A stretch of 64,000 nt of DNA from Anaeromassilibacillus senegalensis (GTDB taxonomy: Bacteria; Bacillota; Clostridia; Oscillospirales; Acutalibacteraceae): positions 186,001 through 250,000 of the forward strand of contig NZ_JAFBIT010000002.1 of assembly GCF_021531715.1 (NCBI RefSeq). The letters are read 5' to 3'. The translations under genes and the position numbers were made by a program. Positions 26,055-34,000 of this stretch are shown piece by piece. The notes beneath the pieces are model-generated. The model saw only the letters and a program-made list of their open reading frames with translations, was not told the origin of the DNA and did not search any database. Each line of letters begins with the position of its first letter. Positions within the stretch are counted from its first letter, which is position 1.

Positions 26055-27647
26055 ATGAGAATCGTGATTCTCACCTGTGCAACCGGCGGCGGCCATCTGC
26101 GCGCCGCGGCGGCCCTTGAAAAATACATTAAGGAGACGACCGATCACGAGGTCATCCAGATGGATTTCCTCAAGAGCATCGGCAAGCTGCTCGACAAGAC
26201 CATCTGCGACAGCTATCTGTTCATGGCGAAGAAGACGCCCGCGCTGTTCGGACGGCTTTACAAGACGACAAACCGCGACAATCCGCTCGCCGATTTCGTG
26301 CCGCGCACGACCGAGCTGATCGCGCTGCAGCTCTACCCGCACCTCGAGGCGCTCGCGCCGGACGTCATCATCAGCGTCCACCCGTTTGCGACCGAGATGG
26401 TCTCGAGCCTCAAGGAGGATAAAAAGATCACCTGCCCGCTGATCTGCATCATGACGGACTACGGCGTACACAAGGCATGGATTGCGCCGTGCGTCGACGC
26501 ATATGTGGTCGCGTGTGACGACATGGTGGATGAGCTGCGCCGCTGTGGCATCCCGAAGGAGCACATCTATCCCTACGGTATTCCGGTGCACGACGTGTTC
26601 TTTGACAAGGAGGATCAGGCCAAGCTCCTGCAAGAAATGGGCCTCGACACCGACGTGCCGACCGTGCTATTCATGGCGGGCAGCATGGGCGTCTCGAACA
26701 TCGTCGACCTCTACCGCGACCTGTGCGCCTCCCCGCTCGCGCTGCAGATGATCATCATCACCGGCAACAACAAGAAGCTCTACGAGCTGTTTTCGGAGGA
26801 GATCCAGACCTCGCCGAAAAAGACGAAGTTGCTCCAGTTCACGAAAGAGGTGGAGCGCTACATGCACGCCTCCGACCTGATCGTAACGAAGCCGGGCGGA
26901 CTGACGGTCTCCGAGGCGCTCGCCTGCAACCTGCCGCTCGCCGTTTTCGACGCGATCCCCGGGCAGGAGGAGGACAACGCGAACTTCCTGCAGACGCACG
27001 ATATGGGCGTGCGCATCACGAGCGAGAATTTCTCCGCCGTGATTTCCTCGCTGATCGAGCACAAGGAGCGGCTGCGCTGCATGCGCGAGAGCTGCCGCGC
27101 CTTCGATAAATCCCGCGCCAACGAGCACATCGTCGCGCTTGCCGAGCGGCTCGCCAAAGCGTTCGCCGCTTTCAATCCGGATGTGAGCTTCTCGACGCGC
27201 AAGGGGCGCTTCAATTACCGCACGGCAGCGGTCATCGTGCAGGACGGCCGTCTGCTCGTGACGACGGACAGCAACTCGGCGTACAACTATCTGCCGGGCG
27301 GCCGCGTCACGGTGAACGAAACCGCCGAGGACGCCCTCACCCGCGAGCTGCGCGAGGAGCTGAACATCGAGGTTGCGCCCGGGCGTGCGCTGTGGGTTTG
27401 CCAGAGCTTCTTTACGCTCGAGCCGACGGGCGAGCGCATCCACGAGCTGTGTACATACTTCGCCGTGGATGTTTCCGGCACGGATCTCTTAAAGCGCGGC
27501 GACCGCTTCCCCGGCGAGGAACCCGGCGTCCGCTTCGAGTGGATTCCGCTCGACCGTCTGCCGGAAATCGATCTTGAACCGGAATTCCTGAAAACGCAGG
27601 TCAAAAATCCGCCCGAGCACACCGAACTCATCACCGTGCAGGGCTAA
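26055..27647 (+). CDS. Processive diacylglycerol glycosyltransferase (MGDG synthase/UgtP-like) fused to a Nudix domain
   Basis: A 530-residue fusion. Residues 1-370 match the MGDG-synthase/UgtP family: TCATGGGHLRAAAA at the N-terminus, the acceptor lobe to about 200, then a GT28-type donor lobe with FMAGSMG, VTKPGGLTVSEAL and a conserved E/Q loop IPGQEEDN. Such enzymes add sugar from UDP-sugar to diacylglycerol at the membrane, providing glycolipid, for example for lipoteichoic acid anchors. Residues 385-520 form a Nudix domain with an almost perfect box: G416, E422, R430-E431, E434-E435 (the usual final G is N437). Nudix enzymes hydrolyse nucleoside diphosphates linked to another moiety. The ATG at 26055 follows AAAGGAG. 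The fusion may remove a nucleotide product or sense donor sugar; that is inference. Confidence 0.88.
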   Translation: MRIVILTCATGGGHLRAAAALEKYIKETTDHEVIQMDFLKSIGKLLDKTICDSYLFMAKKTPALFGRLYKTTNRDNPLADFVPRTTELIALQLYPHLEALAPDVIISVHPFATEMVSSLKEDKKITCPLICIMTDYGVHKAWIAPCVDAYVVACDDMVDELRRCGIPKEHIYPYGIPVHDVFFDKEDQAKLLQEMGLDTDVPTVLFMAGSMGVSNIVDLYRDLCASPLALQMIIITGNNKKLYELFSEEIQTSPKKTKLLQFTKEVERYMHASDLIVTKPGGLTVSEALACNLPLAVFDAIPGQEEDNANFLQTHDMGVRITSENFSAVISSLIEHKERLRCMRESCRAFDKSRANEHIVALAERLAKAFAAFNPDVSFSTRKGRFNYRTAAVIVQDGRLLVTTDSNSAYNYLPGGRVTVNETAEDALTRELREELNIEVAPGRALWVCQSFFTLEPTGERIHELCTYFAVDVSGTDLLKRGDRFPGEEPGVRFEWIPLDRLPEIDLEPEFLKTQVKNPPEHTELITVQG

Positions 27648-27667
27648 AACAACAGAACATGAAAATC

Positions 27668-27708
27668 GGCGGCTGATCCGAACGCTTGGATCAGCCGCCT
27701 TGTATTTT
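27668..27708. terminator. Bidirectional terminator, perfect 12-bp stem
   Basis: GGCGGCTGATCC (27668-27679) and GGATCAGCCGCC (27688-27699) around an 8-base loop, followed by TTGTATTTT. It serves the glycosyltransferase-Nudix gene and possibly the convergent cluster. Confidence 0.8.
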
Positions 27709-27711
27709 GCC

Positions 27712-28179
27712 TTACAGCTTTTCGATCGGGAAGTACATATATCCCTGCCCGTTTTCCGCAGGATCGTTGAAATCGTGCACCGCGCCCGCGAGCTTCAGGT
27801 TGTGCTCTTCCATATAGCGGAGCATCTTCGGGAAAATGTCCGGCTCATCGCACCGCACGCGCAGAAACACAAAGCCCGGCACCGTCCACTTTGTCCAACC
27901 TTCGGGCGGCTCGGCGTCGTCGCGCACCTCCGCGCCCGCGAGGTACAACCCCTCGGTGAAATTGTTTTTCCACGGCTCAAAGTGCAGCCCGCAGTCTGAC
28001 ATCGCGCCCCAGAAGCCAACGGGAACGCCATTTTCATCGCGCTTCACGAGCGGCTCGATCTCGCCGAAATGCGCGTTCGCCTCCTGCCAAAGGCGCTGAA
28101 TGAAGCCCGCGCCGTCCTCTGTCGAGCCCAGCTTTCCGATGACCGAAAAGCGCTCCTTTACAATTTTCTCCGGTTTCAT
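27712..28179 (-). CDS. GyrI-like effector-binding domain protein
   Basis: A 155-residue soluble protein resembling the stand-alone GyrI/AraC effector-binding fold (SHS2-type), judged from the pattern VPVGFWGAMSDCG in the first repeat, LYLAGAEVRDD, and the closing GYMYFPIEKL. These domains bind small hydrophobic or cationic molecules and some protect from toxic compounds. The same kind of domain forms the C-terminal half of the AraC regulator three genes upstream, supporting a shared ligand. Last gene of a four-gene cluster, 16 bases after its neighbour. Confidence 0.65.
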   Translation of the reverse strand: MKPEKIVKERFSVIGKLGSTEDGAGFIQRLWQEANAHFGEIEPLVKRDENGVPVGFWGAMSDCGLHFEPWKNNFTEGLYLAGAEVRDDAEPPEGWTKWTVPGFVFLRVRCDEPDIFPKMLRYMEEHNLKLAGAVHDFNDPAENGQGYMYFPIEKL

Positions 28180-28195
28180 GTTGTCCTCCCCTTTT

Positions 28196-28891
28196 CTATC
28201 GGATCACGCGGTAACGCAAACGAAGATACGAATCCTCGAGCTGCTCTGCGCGTTCCAATTGCAGTACGCCGAGCTTTCCGAGCTCGTCCGCCGTGCGCAG
28301 CGACTCGCCGTCCACCGCCGACGCCGTATCGCGCCCGCCGACCAGCACCGGCGCCACGACGAAATCAATATAATCCAGAACCTTCTCCCTTAGAAACACG
28401 GCGTTCAGCGTGCCGCCGGTCTGCACGGTCAGCCGCTCACAGCCGAACCGCGCATACAAATCCTCCAGCATTCGCGCCGCGCAGAGATGGTCATAGTACA
28501 GGATGTGCAGATTCTCCGCCTGCACGCCGTACGCCGGATGCTTTGGATTCGTCGTGACGAGCACAAACGTCTTCGACAGCGCGGCGAAATATGCCACGCC
28601 GTGCGCCGTCAGGTGGTGGTTGTCGATGACCACAAACGAGACGGGGCCGTGCGTCTCGGGCAGCGGGCTTGTATTGGCGCCGACCTTCGCCTGCACCCGA
28701 CCGGAATTCAGCGACCACAGATCGGTTGTCCGCTCGATCTCATAATACTGATGCAGCCCCTCCCGCACGCCGGGCAGCTTCGGGAAATCGCGGTCGACAT
28801 CCAGCTCATCCGAGGCTCCGGTGCTGATTTTGCCGTCTGCCGAAACCAGCAGAAACAGCGTCGTAACCGGGCGCTTTTTCATCTGTTCCAT
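28196..28891 (-). CDS. RibD C-terminal/dihydrofolate-reductase-fold NADPH reductase
   Basis: A 231-residue member of the RibD_C (bifunctional deaminase-reductase C-terminal) family. It starts TTLFLLVSADGKISTG, a typical dinucleotide-binding beginning, contains LTVQTGGTLNAVFLREKVLDYIDF, the equivalent of the RibD (T/E)GG(G/P) loop, and ends with a strand rich in Leu/Arg. RibD itself reduces a pyrimidine ribose in riboflavin synthesis, but stand-alone relatives have other, mostly unknown substrates. No other rib genes are near. Confidence 0.75.
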   Translation of the reverse strand: MEQMKKRPVTTLFLLVSADGKISTGASDELDVDRDFPKLPGVREGLHQYYEIERTTDLWSLNSGRVQAKVGANTSPLPETHGPVSFVVIDNHHLTAHGVAYFAALSKTFVLVTTNPKHPAYGVQAENLHILYYDHLCAARMLEDLYARFGCERLTVQTGGTLNAVFLREKVLDYIDFVVAPVLVGGRDTASAVDGESLRTADELGKLGVLQLERAEQLEDSYLRLRYRVIR

Positions 28892-28910
28892 TTTACAACA
28901 CGCCTTCCTT

Positions 28911-29453
28911 TCACCATTCGACTTCCAAAGTGCAACGATCTGCGCCGGTTTTTATGCTTTCGCGCAGCGTGACGCGCACGCCGTCATGAAAAACCGCACG
29001 GAAGGTTTCCTCCGCGTTTCCCACGGTACAGGCACACCACGTTTCGGAAAGCGTCTGCGGCACTCTCTTCACGCAGGAGCAGTAGCATTCCGGATAGCAG
29101 AACAGGATTTTGTGATCGGAGATATATTCGAGGGACGCAAAGGTTTCATGTCGATTGAAGGCATTTACGAAATCCTCGATGGTGTCCGTCTGCTCCAGAT
29201 ATTTTCGCAGCTTTGCCGCGTTGGATTTTCCGTCGCTGCAGCGGCACGCTTTGCGGATGATGGCTACGGTCTCCGGGTCGAAGTTCTGTTCCAGATAATC
29301 GCAGACATTTTGTGCCCACTTGAATTTCTTTTCAATGCTCGCACTTTTGGAAAGCGGGTAGGTTTCTTCGAATTCTCTCGCCTTTTCCGGTCCGACCGTC
29401 TGCACGAGACTGCTGACCAGCCGGACGGCGTGCGCGTTGTCATTCTTTGCCAT
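28911..29453 (-). CDS. Conserved cysteine-rich protein of unknown function
   Basis: I do not recognise this 180-residue protein with certainty; it may be a DUF6144-type protein. The N-terminal two thirds are helical. The centre has ACRCSDG and the C-terminal third has a cysteine cluster, CYPECYCSC followed by WCACTVGNAEETF, about eight cysteines in all, suggesting metal or Fe-S binding. It lies between the reductase and the AraC regulator in one transcription unit (gaps of 19 and 43 bases), so it probably acts in the same response. RBS GGAGG precedes the ATG. Confidence 0.6.
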   Translation of the reverse strand: MAKNDNAHAVRLVSSLVQTVGPEKAREFEETYPLSKSASIEKKFKWAQNVCDYLEQNFDPETVAIIRKACRCSDGKSNAAKLRKYLEQTDTIEDFVNAFNRHETFASLEYISDHKILFCYPECYCSCVKRVPQTLSETWCACTVGNAEETFRAVFHDGVRVTLRESIKTGADRCTLEVEW

Positions 29454-29496
29454 ACGGTTTTCCTCCTCAACATTTTGCCTGCGGCGGTCTTCGTCT

Positions 29497-30363
29497 TTAT
29501 GCTTTCGCCCGCCTTTTCACCGGGATCCAAATTTCGCTGTGGTAGTCCGCCGCACTCGTGTCACCCATGTCGTACAGCTCGATGTTGTACCCCGCCGCGA
29601 TTTCCCAGTCGGGATTTCCCGGCAGCCATTCGTTGAAAATCTGCGTATTCACGCTCTGCAGCGCGCCGGGCAGCGGGCCGGTGCAGGTGAACTTCGCCCA
29701 GGTCTGCGCCGGAATCTCGCGCGCGGAAAGCTCCTCCGGCAAGGGTGTGCCGGGGTCGTCGCCCGCAATCCAATACTCGAAATCGTCCGTGCCGTCGTCG
29801 ATGCAGACGCCGTACTTTCCGACGCTGCACGCGCCGCCGAGCGACGCGCAGACGCGGCTCATGTCGTTCGCGCGAAACGCGTCCCAGAACGCCGGGATCT
29901 CGCGGTACGAGCTGTCAAACCGGAAACGGCGGTGTACGCCGATGATCCGGAAAGCGTCCATTTTTTCAATCGTATAGTCCATTTCGTTGCCGCCTTTCAC
30001 GGAAACCGTAATTTTGAGCGGGAGAAACGGGCGGATGCCGCGCCGCGCCTGCCGCGCTGCGGCGGGCGACATGCCGTGGAACCGGCGGAACGCTTTGGTG
30101 AAGCTTTCCGGCGATTCGTAGCCGTATTTGAGCGCGAGGTCGATGACCTTCTCCTCCCCGGCAATCAGGTCGAGCGCCGCGAGGTACAGCCTGCGGTCGC
30201 GGATATATTCGCCGATGGTATAGCCGCTCATCAGGCTGAAGCCCTTCTGGAAATAAAAGCTCGAGACATGCACCGCCGCGGCGACATCCTCCGGGGCGAT
30301 ATCCTCCAGAAGATGCGCCTCGATATACGCGACCGCCTCGCGGATGGCCTGCGTCCATTCCAT
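29497..30363 (-). CDS. AraC-family regulator with GyrI-like ligand-binding domain
   Basis: A 288-residue regulator. Residues 1-105 hold the two helix-turn-helix motifs of the AraC/XylS DNA-binding domain (VAAAVHVSSFYFQKGF and LALKYGYESPESFTKAFRRFHG). After a short linker, residues from about 117 form a GyrI-like effector-binding domain (YTIEKMDAFRIIGVHRRF at its start). This order, DNA-binding first, is that of Rob/SoxS-Rob-like multidrug-type regulators such as BmrR analogues in AraC form. It heads the cluster with the stand-alone GyrI-like protein, the reductase and the cysteine-rich protein, and likely controls them and perhaps the MATE exporter upstream. Confidence 0.88.
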   Translation of the reverse strand: MEWTQAIREAVAYIEAHLLEDIAPEDVAAAVHVSSFYFQKGFSLMSGYTIGEYIRDRRLYLAALDLIAGEEKVIDLALKYGYESPESFTKAFRRFHGMSPAAARQARRGIRPFLPLKITVSVKGGNEMDYTIEKMDAFRIIGVHRRFRFDSSYREIPAFWDAFRANDMSRVCASLGGACSVGKYGVCIDDGTDDFEYWIAGDDPGTPLPEELSAREIPAQTWAKFTCTGPLPGALQSVNTQIFNEWLPGNPDWEIAAGYNIELYDMGDTSAADYHSEIWIPVKRRAKA

Positions 30364-30452
30364 GCGCCCGTCCTCCTCTCAGGTTTTCCATGTTGATTGT
30401 AGCACAGTCCCGGGCGCTGCGCCTGTCCGCTTCTGCCCGATTTTGTCCGGTC

Positions 30453-31850
30453 TTATGCGGCGACCTTGCTTTTCCAGCGCCCGCGCATAAATTTGGCGCA
30501 GAGCAGCAAGCAGCGCGCCACGTTGTCCGCGACCATGCAACACCAAACGGCGGTCAGGCCGAGGCCGAACACGCGCACGCACAGGAACGTGAACAGAATG
30601 CGGATGCCCCACATTGTAAAGGCGGAAAACAGGAACGTGGTCTTGGTCTCCCCGATCCCGTTGAATACGCCCTCCATGATGATCGCGACGCCAAAGAGCG
30701 GCTCGGAAACCGCCACAATCCGGAGCGCCACGCTCCCAAGTGCGATTACCGCGCTGTCGTTCGTGAAAATCCCCATCATCACGGATGGGAAGCAGAACAG
30801 GATGATGCCCATCAGCCCCATGATCGTGAAGGCGAGAAAGGCAATCGTCACGGAGGTGCGCTGCAGCTTTTTGACATTTTTCTCGCCGAGCGCATTGCCC
30901 GCGAGCGTCGCCGCGGCGGCCTGCATACCGTAGCCGGGGATATAAAACGCCTCCTCGGCCGTCAGCGCGATCGAATGCGCCGCCAGCGAAACCGTGCCGA
31001 GGCCGCTGACCAGCGAGGTGAAAACGACCTGACCGAGGCAGGCCGTCAGGCGCTCGCCGGCGGACGGCAGACCGATGTGCAGGATATCCTTCAAAAGCGC
31101 CGGGTTCGGCAGAATGCCGGTCTCCCCGCGATGTCCCAGCGGGGACAGCATCGGATGGCGCAGATAGGCCGCGAACATCAGCGTGCCGGACAGCGCGAAG
31201 GCGAGGGCCGTAGCCGCGGCCGCACCGCGCACGCCCAACCCCGCGCCCCACACCGTGAAGCGCAGCCCGGCGATCCTGACGGCGTGCGTGGGGTGGATCA
31301 ACAGATAATTCAAAATCATGTTGAGGATATTCGCCGACATATTGATTTTCATCGGCGTCTTACTGTCTCCCGCGCTGCGCAGCGTGGCCGACAGCAGAAT
31401 GGACAGCGCGCGAAACAGCATGGGCATGCAGATAATCGCAAAATACGCGGAAGCGTCCGCGCGGATCTCCGGCTCGGCGCCGAGCCAGACCGGAATCTGC
31501 GGCGCCAGAAGCTGCACGAGCACGGCGATCAGAACGCCGAGAACGCCGCCGATCCACAGGCTCTGGAACGCGTACCGCCGCGCCTTTTCCCGCTCGCCCG
31601 CGCCGATGCTGCGCGCCACACACGCCAGAATGCCGACGCCCATCGCCCACAGCGGGCTGCAGATCAGCCAGTTGCAGGTCATGGTCAAACCGACCGCCGC
31701 CGAGGCTGTCGCGCCGATCTGCCCGACCATGGCGGTATCGACATACTGCACAACCGTATTGAGCGCCTCTTCCACGACGCTCGGCAGCGCCAGCACTCGA
31801 ATTTTATGTAACGTTTCCCGATCCCGGAACAAGCTGAGAATGCCCGGCAT
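30453..31850 (-). CDS. MATE-family multidrug exporter
   Basis: A 465-residue, twelve-helix membrane protein of the MATE family. The first helix has VEEALNTVVQYVDTAMVG, the typical start, and the repeat half begins near ERLTACLGQVVFTSLVSGLG. MATE proteins export cationic drugs or metabolites using Na+ or H+ gradients. The start at 31850 (MPGILSL) follows GGGTGGAG; the frame is open 29 codons further upstream but that part overlaps the promoter. It lies upstream of the AraC operon on the same strand. Confidence 0.92.
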   Translation of the reverse strand: MPGILSLFRDRETLHKIRVLALPSVVEEALNTVVQYVDTAMVGQIGATASAAVGLTMTCNWLICSPLWAMGVGILACVARSIGAGEREKARRYAFQSLWIGGVLGVLIAVLVQLLAPQIPVWLGAEPEIRADASAYFAIICMPMLFRALSILLSATLRSAGDSKTPMKINMSANILNMILNYLLIHPTHAVRIAGLRFTVWGAGLGVRGAAAATALAFALSGTLMFAAYLRHPMLSPLGHRGETGILPNPALLKDILHIGLPSAGERLTACLGQVVFTSLVSGLGTVSLAAHSIALTAEEAFYIPGYGMQAAAATLAGNALGEKNVKKLQRTSVTIAFLAFTIMGLMGIILFCFPSVMMGIFTNDSAVIALGSVALRIVAVSEPLFGVAIIMEGVFNGIGETKTTFLFSAFTMWGIRILFTFLCVRVFGLGLTAVWCCMVADNVARCLLLCAKFMRGRWKSKVAA

Positions 31851-31901
31851 TTTCTCCACCCTTTCTTCCCCGTTCCAAAGCAGCCATACAGGCTTTTCTC
31901 C

Positions 31902-31930
31902 ATTATAGCAGGTTCTTTTCTCCGCCGCAA
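31902..31930 (-). promoter_or_regulatory. Sigma-A promoter for MATE exporter
   Basis: Minus strand: TTGCGG (31930-31925), 17-base spacer, TATAAT (31907-31902). Confidence 0.65.
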
Positions 31931-31956
31931 TAGGCACACGGGCGAGAAATCCCGGT

Positions 31957-32715
31957 TCAAACCAAGTGCTGCAGTTCGGTCATATCCTTCCAGTAGCGCC
32001 TCGGCATATGGGTGCGGCGGCAAAGCTCGTTGCGGCGGCCCTCGATGCCGATGGTGTCGTAGAACGTGCGCCACATCGCGCGGCACTGCTGCTCCTCGGG
32101 CGATTCGGGCGGCAGCTCGATTTTTTCGGCGCGCAGGAACGACGGCTCGCCATCCTTATAAATCAGCGCCATCTTGTTCGTGCGGTCGAAAATCATGAAA
32201 TCCTCGCCCGAAAAACGCGAGATGAAATGCGGCGCGATGACGGGCAGGACGTTGTTCTTCGGCTCGATCTGCGCGATCAGCACGTCGCCGCACTCCGAAA
32301 AGCGCACAAAGCCGAGCAGGAGATGCGCCTCGCGCCCGAGGAACTTCACGGCTTTTTCGATGCGGTCCACCGTGGGGTCGGTCAGCATAGAGCAGACGCG
32401 CCTGCCCACCTGATACCCGAGCCGCATGAATTCGAGCATGTGCAGCTCGCGCTGGGGCATACAGGTGAGGAATGCGCGCTCGAGCAGGTCCTCCGCTTCC
32501 AGCCCCATTTTCTTCGGGATCGAGACGCGCACGCGCTCGGCGCGCTGCCGGTCCGTTTCGATGTATTTTGCGCCGAACAGGCAGGTCTGATCCGCCGTAT
32601 CCGCCGCGAAAATGCCGGCGGGTATCTCCTTTTCCGAAAAGCTCTCGAACACGCACGAGAGAAAGCCCGCGTACGTGCCGTCATAATAGTAGATTACAGT
32701 TGGCCGGTCAGACAT
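31957..32715 (-). CDS. TIGR03915/DUF4130-family partner of DNA-repair radical SAM protein
   Basis: A 252-residue protein of the family that regularly sits next to the TIGR03916 radical SAM protein. It starts with VIYYYDGTYAGFLSCVFESF and ends RTHMPRRYWKDMTELQHL, both typical. Its activity is not established; a role in DNA repair or modification is inferred from the constant pairing, and here also from an SOS-type promoter. The ATG at 32715 follows AGGAGG and overlaps the end of the radical SAM gene by 22 bases, pointing to coupled translation. Confidence 0.88.
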   Translation of the reverse strand: MSDRPTVIYYYDGTYAGFLSCVFESFSEKEIPAGIFAADTADQTCLFGAKYIETDRQRAERVRVSIPKKMGLEAEDLLERAFLTCMPQRELHMLEFMRLGYQVGRRVCSMLTDPTVDRIEKAVKFLGREAHLLLGFVRFSECGDVLIAQIEPKNNVLPVIAPHFISRFSGEDFMIFDRTNKMALIYKDGEPSFLRAEKIELPPESPEEQQCRAMWRTFYDTIGIEGRRNELCRRTHMPRRYWKDMTELQHLV

Positions 32716-33998
32716 TTGACACCATCCTCCTTGGTCGGCGTGAACAGCGAAAGCTGCTCGGGCATTTCCGGCTGAAAGCCGCCCTGCGGCAGCCCGCGGT
32801 CGCGCAAAATGCCCATCAGCACGGCGGGATTGTCCGTTTGGATACGGCTCGCCGATTTTCCCTGACACGTAATGAAATAGCTCGCGCGCTTTAAAACGAC
32901 GCCGATGCGCTTGAGGCCGTCGAAATCGAGCTTCGTTTCCCGCCGCGCCCGCACGATGCGCTTGGCGCTCAGCACGCCGATGCCCGGCACGCGCAAGAGC
33001 TTTTCGTACGGCGCGCGGTTGACTTCGACGGGGAATTCCTCCGGATGGTTGACCGCCCAGTTGCATTTCGGGTCGAGCACGGGGTTGAAATCGGGGTGTG
33101 CGTCGTCAAGGATTTCGCCCGCCGTGAAGCCGTAAAACCGCAGAAGCCAGTCCGCCTGATAGAGCCGGTGCTCCCGCAAAAGCGGCGGCGCGGTGTTCAG
33201 CGCGGGCAGGTTGCGGTCTTCGACGAGTGGAATATACGCAGAGTAGAACACGCGCTTTAACGAATACTTTTTGTACAATCCCTCCGTCAATTGCAGAATG
33301 CGCCGGTCGCTCTCCGGCGTCGCGCCGATGATCATCTGCGTCGACTGCCCGCCGGGCACAAACTGCGGCGCGCTCCGGTATTTCACGAGGTCGTGCGCGT
33401 TTTCGCGGATGCCGTCGCGGATGCGCGTCATCGGCGCCAGAATGCTCTCCTTCGTCTTCTGCGGCGCAAGGCGCTTCAGGCTGTCGTTCGAGGGCAGCTC
33501 GATGTTGACGCTCATGCGGTCGGCGAGCAGGCCGAGCTCGCGGATCAGCGCCTCGTCCGCGCCGGGGATCGCCTTGACGTGGATGTACCCGCCGAAGCGG
33601 TATTCTCGCCGCAGGATGTACAGCGTCTGCAGCATCAGCTCGCAGGTGTAATCCGGCGTTCCGACGACCGCAGAGCTCAGAAACAGCCCTTCAATGTAGT
33701 TGCGGCGGTAAAAGCTGATTGTGAGGTCAGCCAGCTCGCGCGGGCGGAACGTCGTGCGCGGCGTGTCGTTTGAGCGGCGGTTCAGGCAGTACGCGCAGTC
33801 GTAGGCGCAGGCGTTGCTCATCAGCACCTTCAAAAGCGAGATGCACCGCCCGTCGCTCGCAAAGCTGTGGCAGATGCCGCAGGCGGCCGCCGAGCCGAGC
33901 TGCCCCTTCACCCCAGCGCGGTCCACGCCGCTCGAGGTGCACGCCACATCGTATTTTGCGGCGTCCGTCAGGATCCGCAGCTTTTCCATTGTGTCCAT
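32694..33998 (-). CDS. Putative DNA modification/repair radical SAM protein (TIGR03916)
   Basis: A 434-residue radical SAM enzyme. The cluster motif is CAYDCAYC (C64, C68, C71), with four extra cysteines before it (C20, C40, C43, C52) that could hold another metal site. The C-terminal part has a helix-hairpin-helix DNA-binding motif, LLRVPGIGVLSAKRIVRAR, as found in DNA lyases and glycosylases. The family is annotated as putative DNA modification/repair, with unknown chemistry; spore-photoproduct-lyase-like repair is one possibility. It lies two bases after dinB and overlaps its partner gene, so the three form one SOS-controlled operon. Confidence 0.9.
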   Translation of the reverse strand: MDTMEKLRILTDAAKYDVACTSSGVDRAGVKGQLGSAAACGICHSFASDGRCISLLKVLMSNACAYDCAYCLNRRSNDTPRTTFRPRELADLTISFYRRNYIEGLFLSSAVVGTPDYTCELMLQTLYILRREYRFGGYIHVKAIPGADEALIRELGLLADRMSVNIELPSNDSLKRLAPQKTKESILAPMTRIRDGIRENAHDLVKYRSAPQFVPGGQSTQMIIGATPESDRRILQLTEGLYKKYSLKRVFYSAYIPLVEDRNLPALNTAPPLLREHRLYQADWLLRFYGFTAGEILDDAHPDFNPVLDPKCNWAVNHPEEFPVEVNRAPYEKLLRVPGIGVLSAKRIVRARRETKLDFDGLKRIGVVLKRASYFITCQGKSASRIQTDNPAVLMGILRDRGLPQGGFQPEMPEQLSLFTPTKEDGVKCLTGQL

Positions 33999-34000
33999 CG

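Noticed and set aside
28196-28891. Assignment as a riboflavin synthesis enzyme (RibD)
   Set aside because: Only the reductase half is present, with no deaminase domain, other rib genes or FMN riboswitch nearby.
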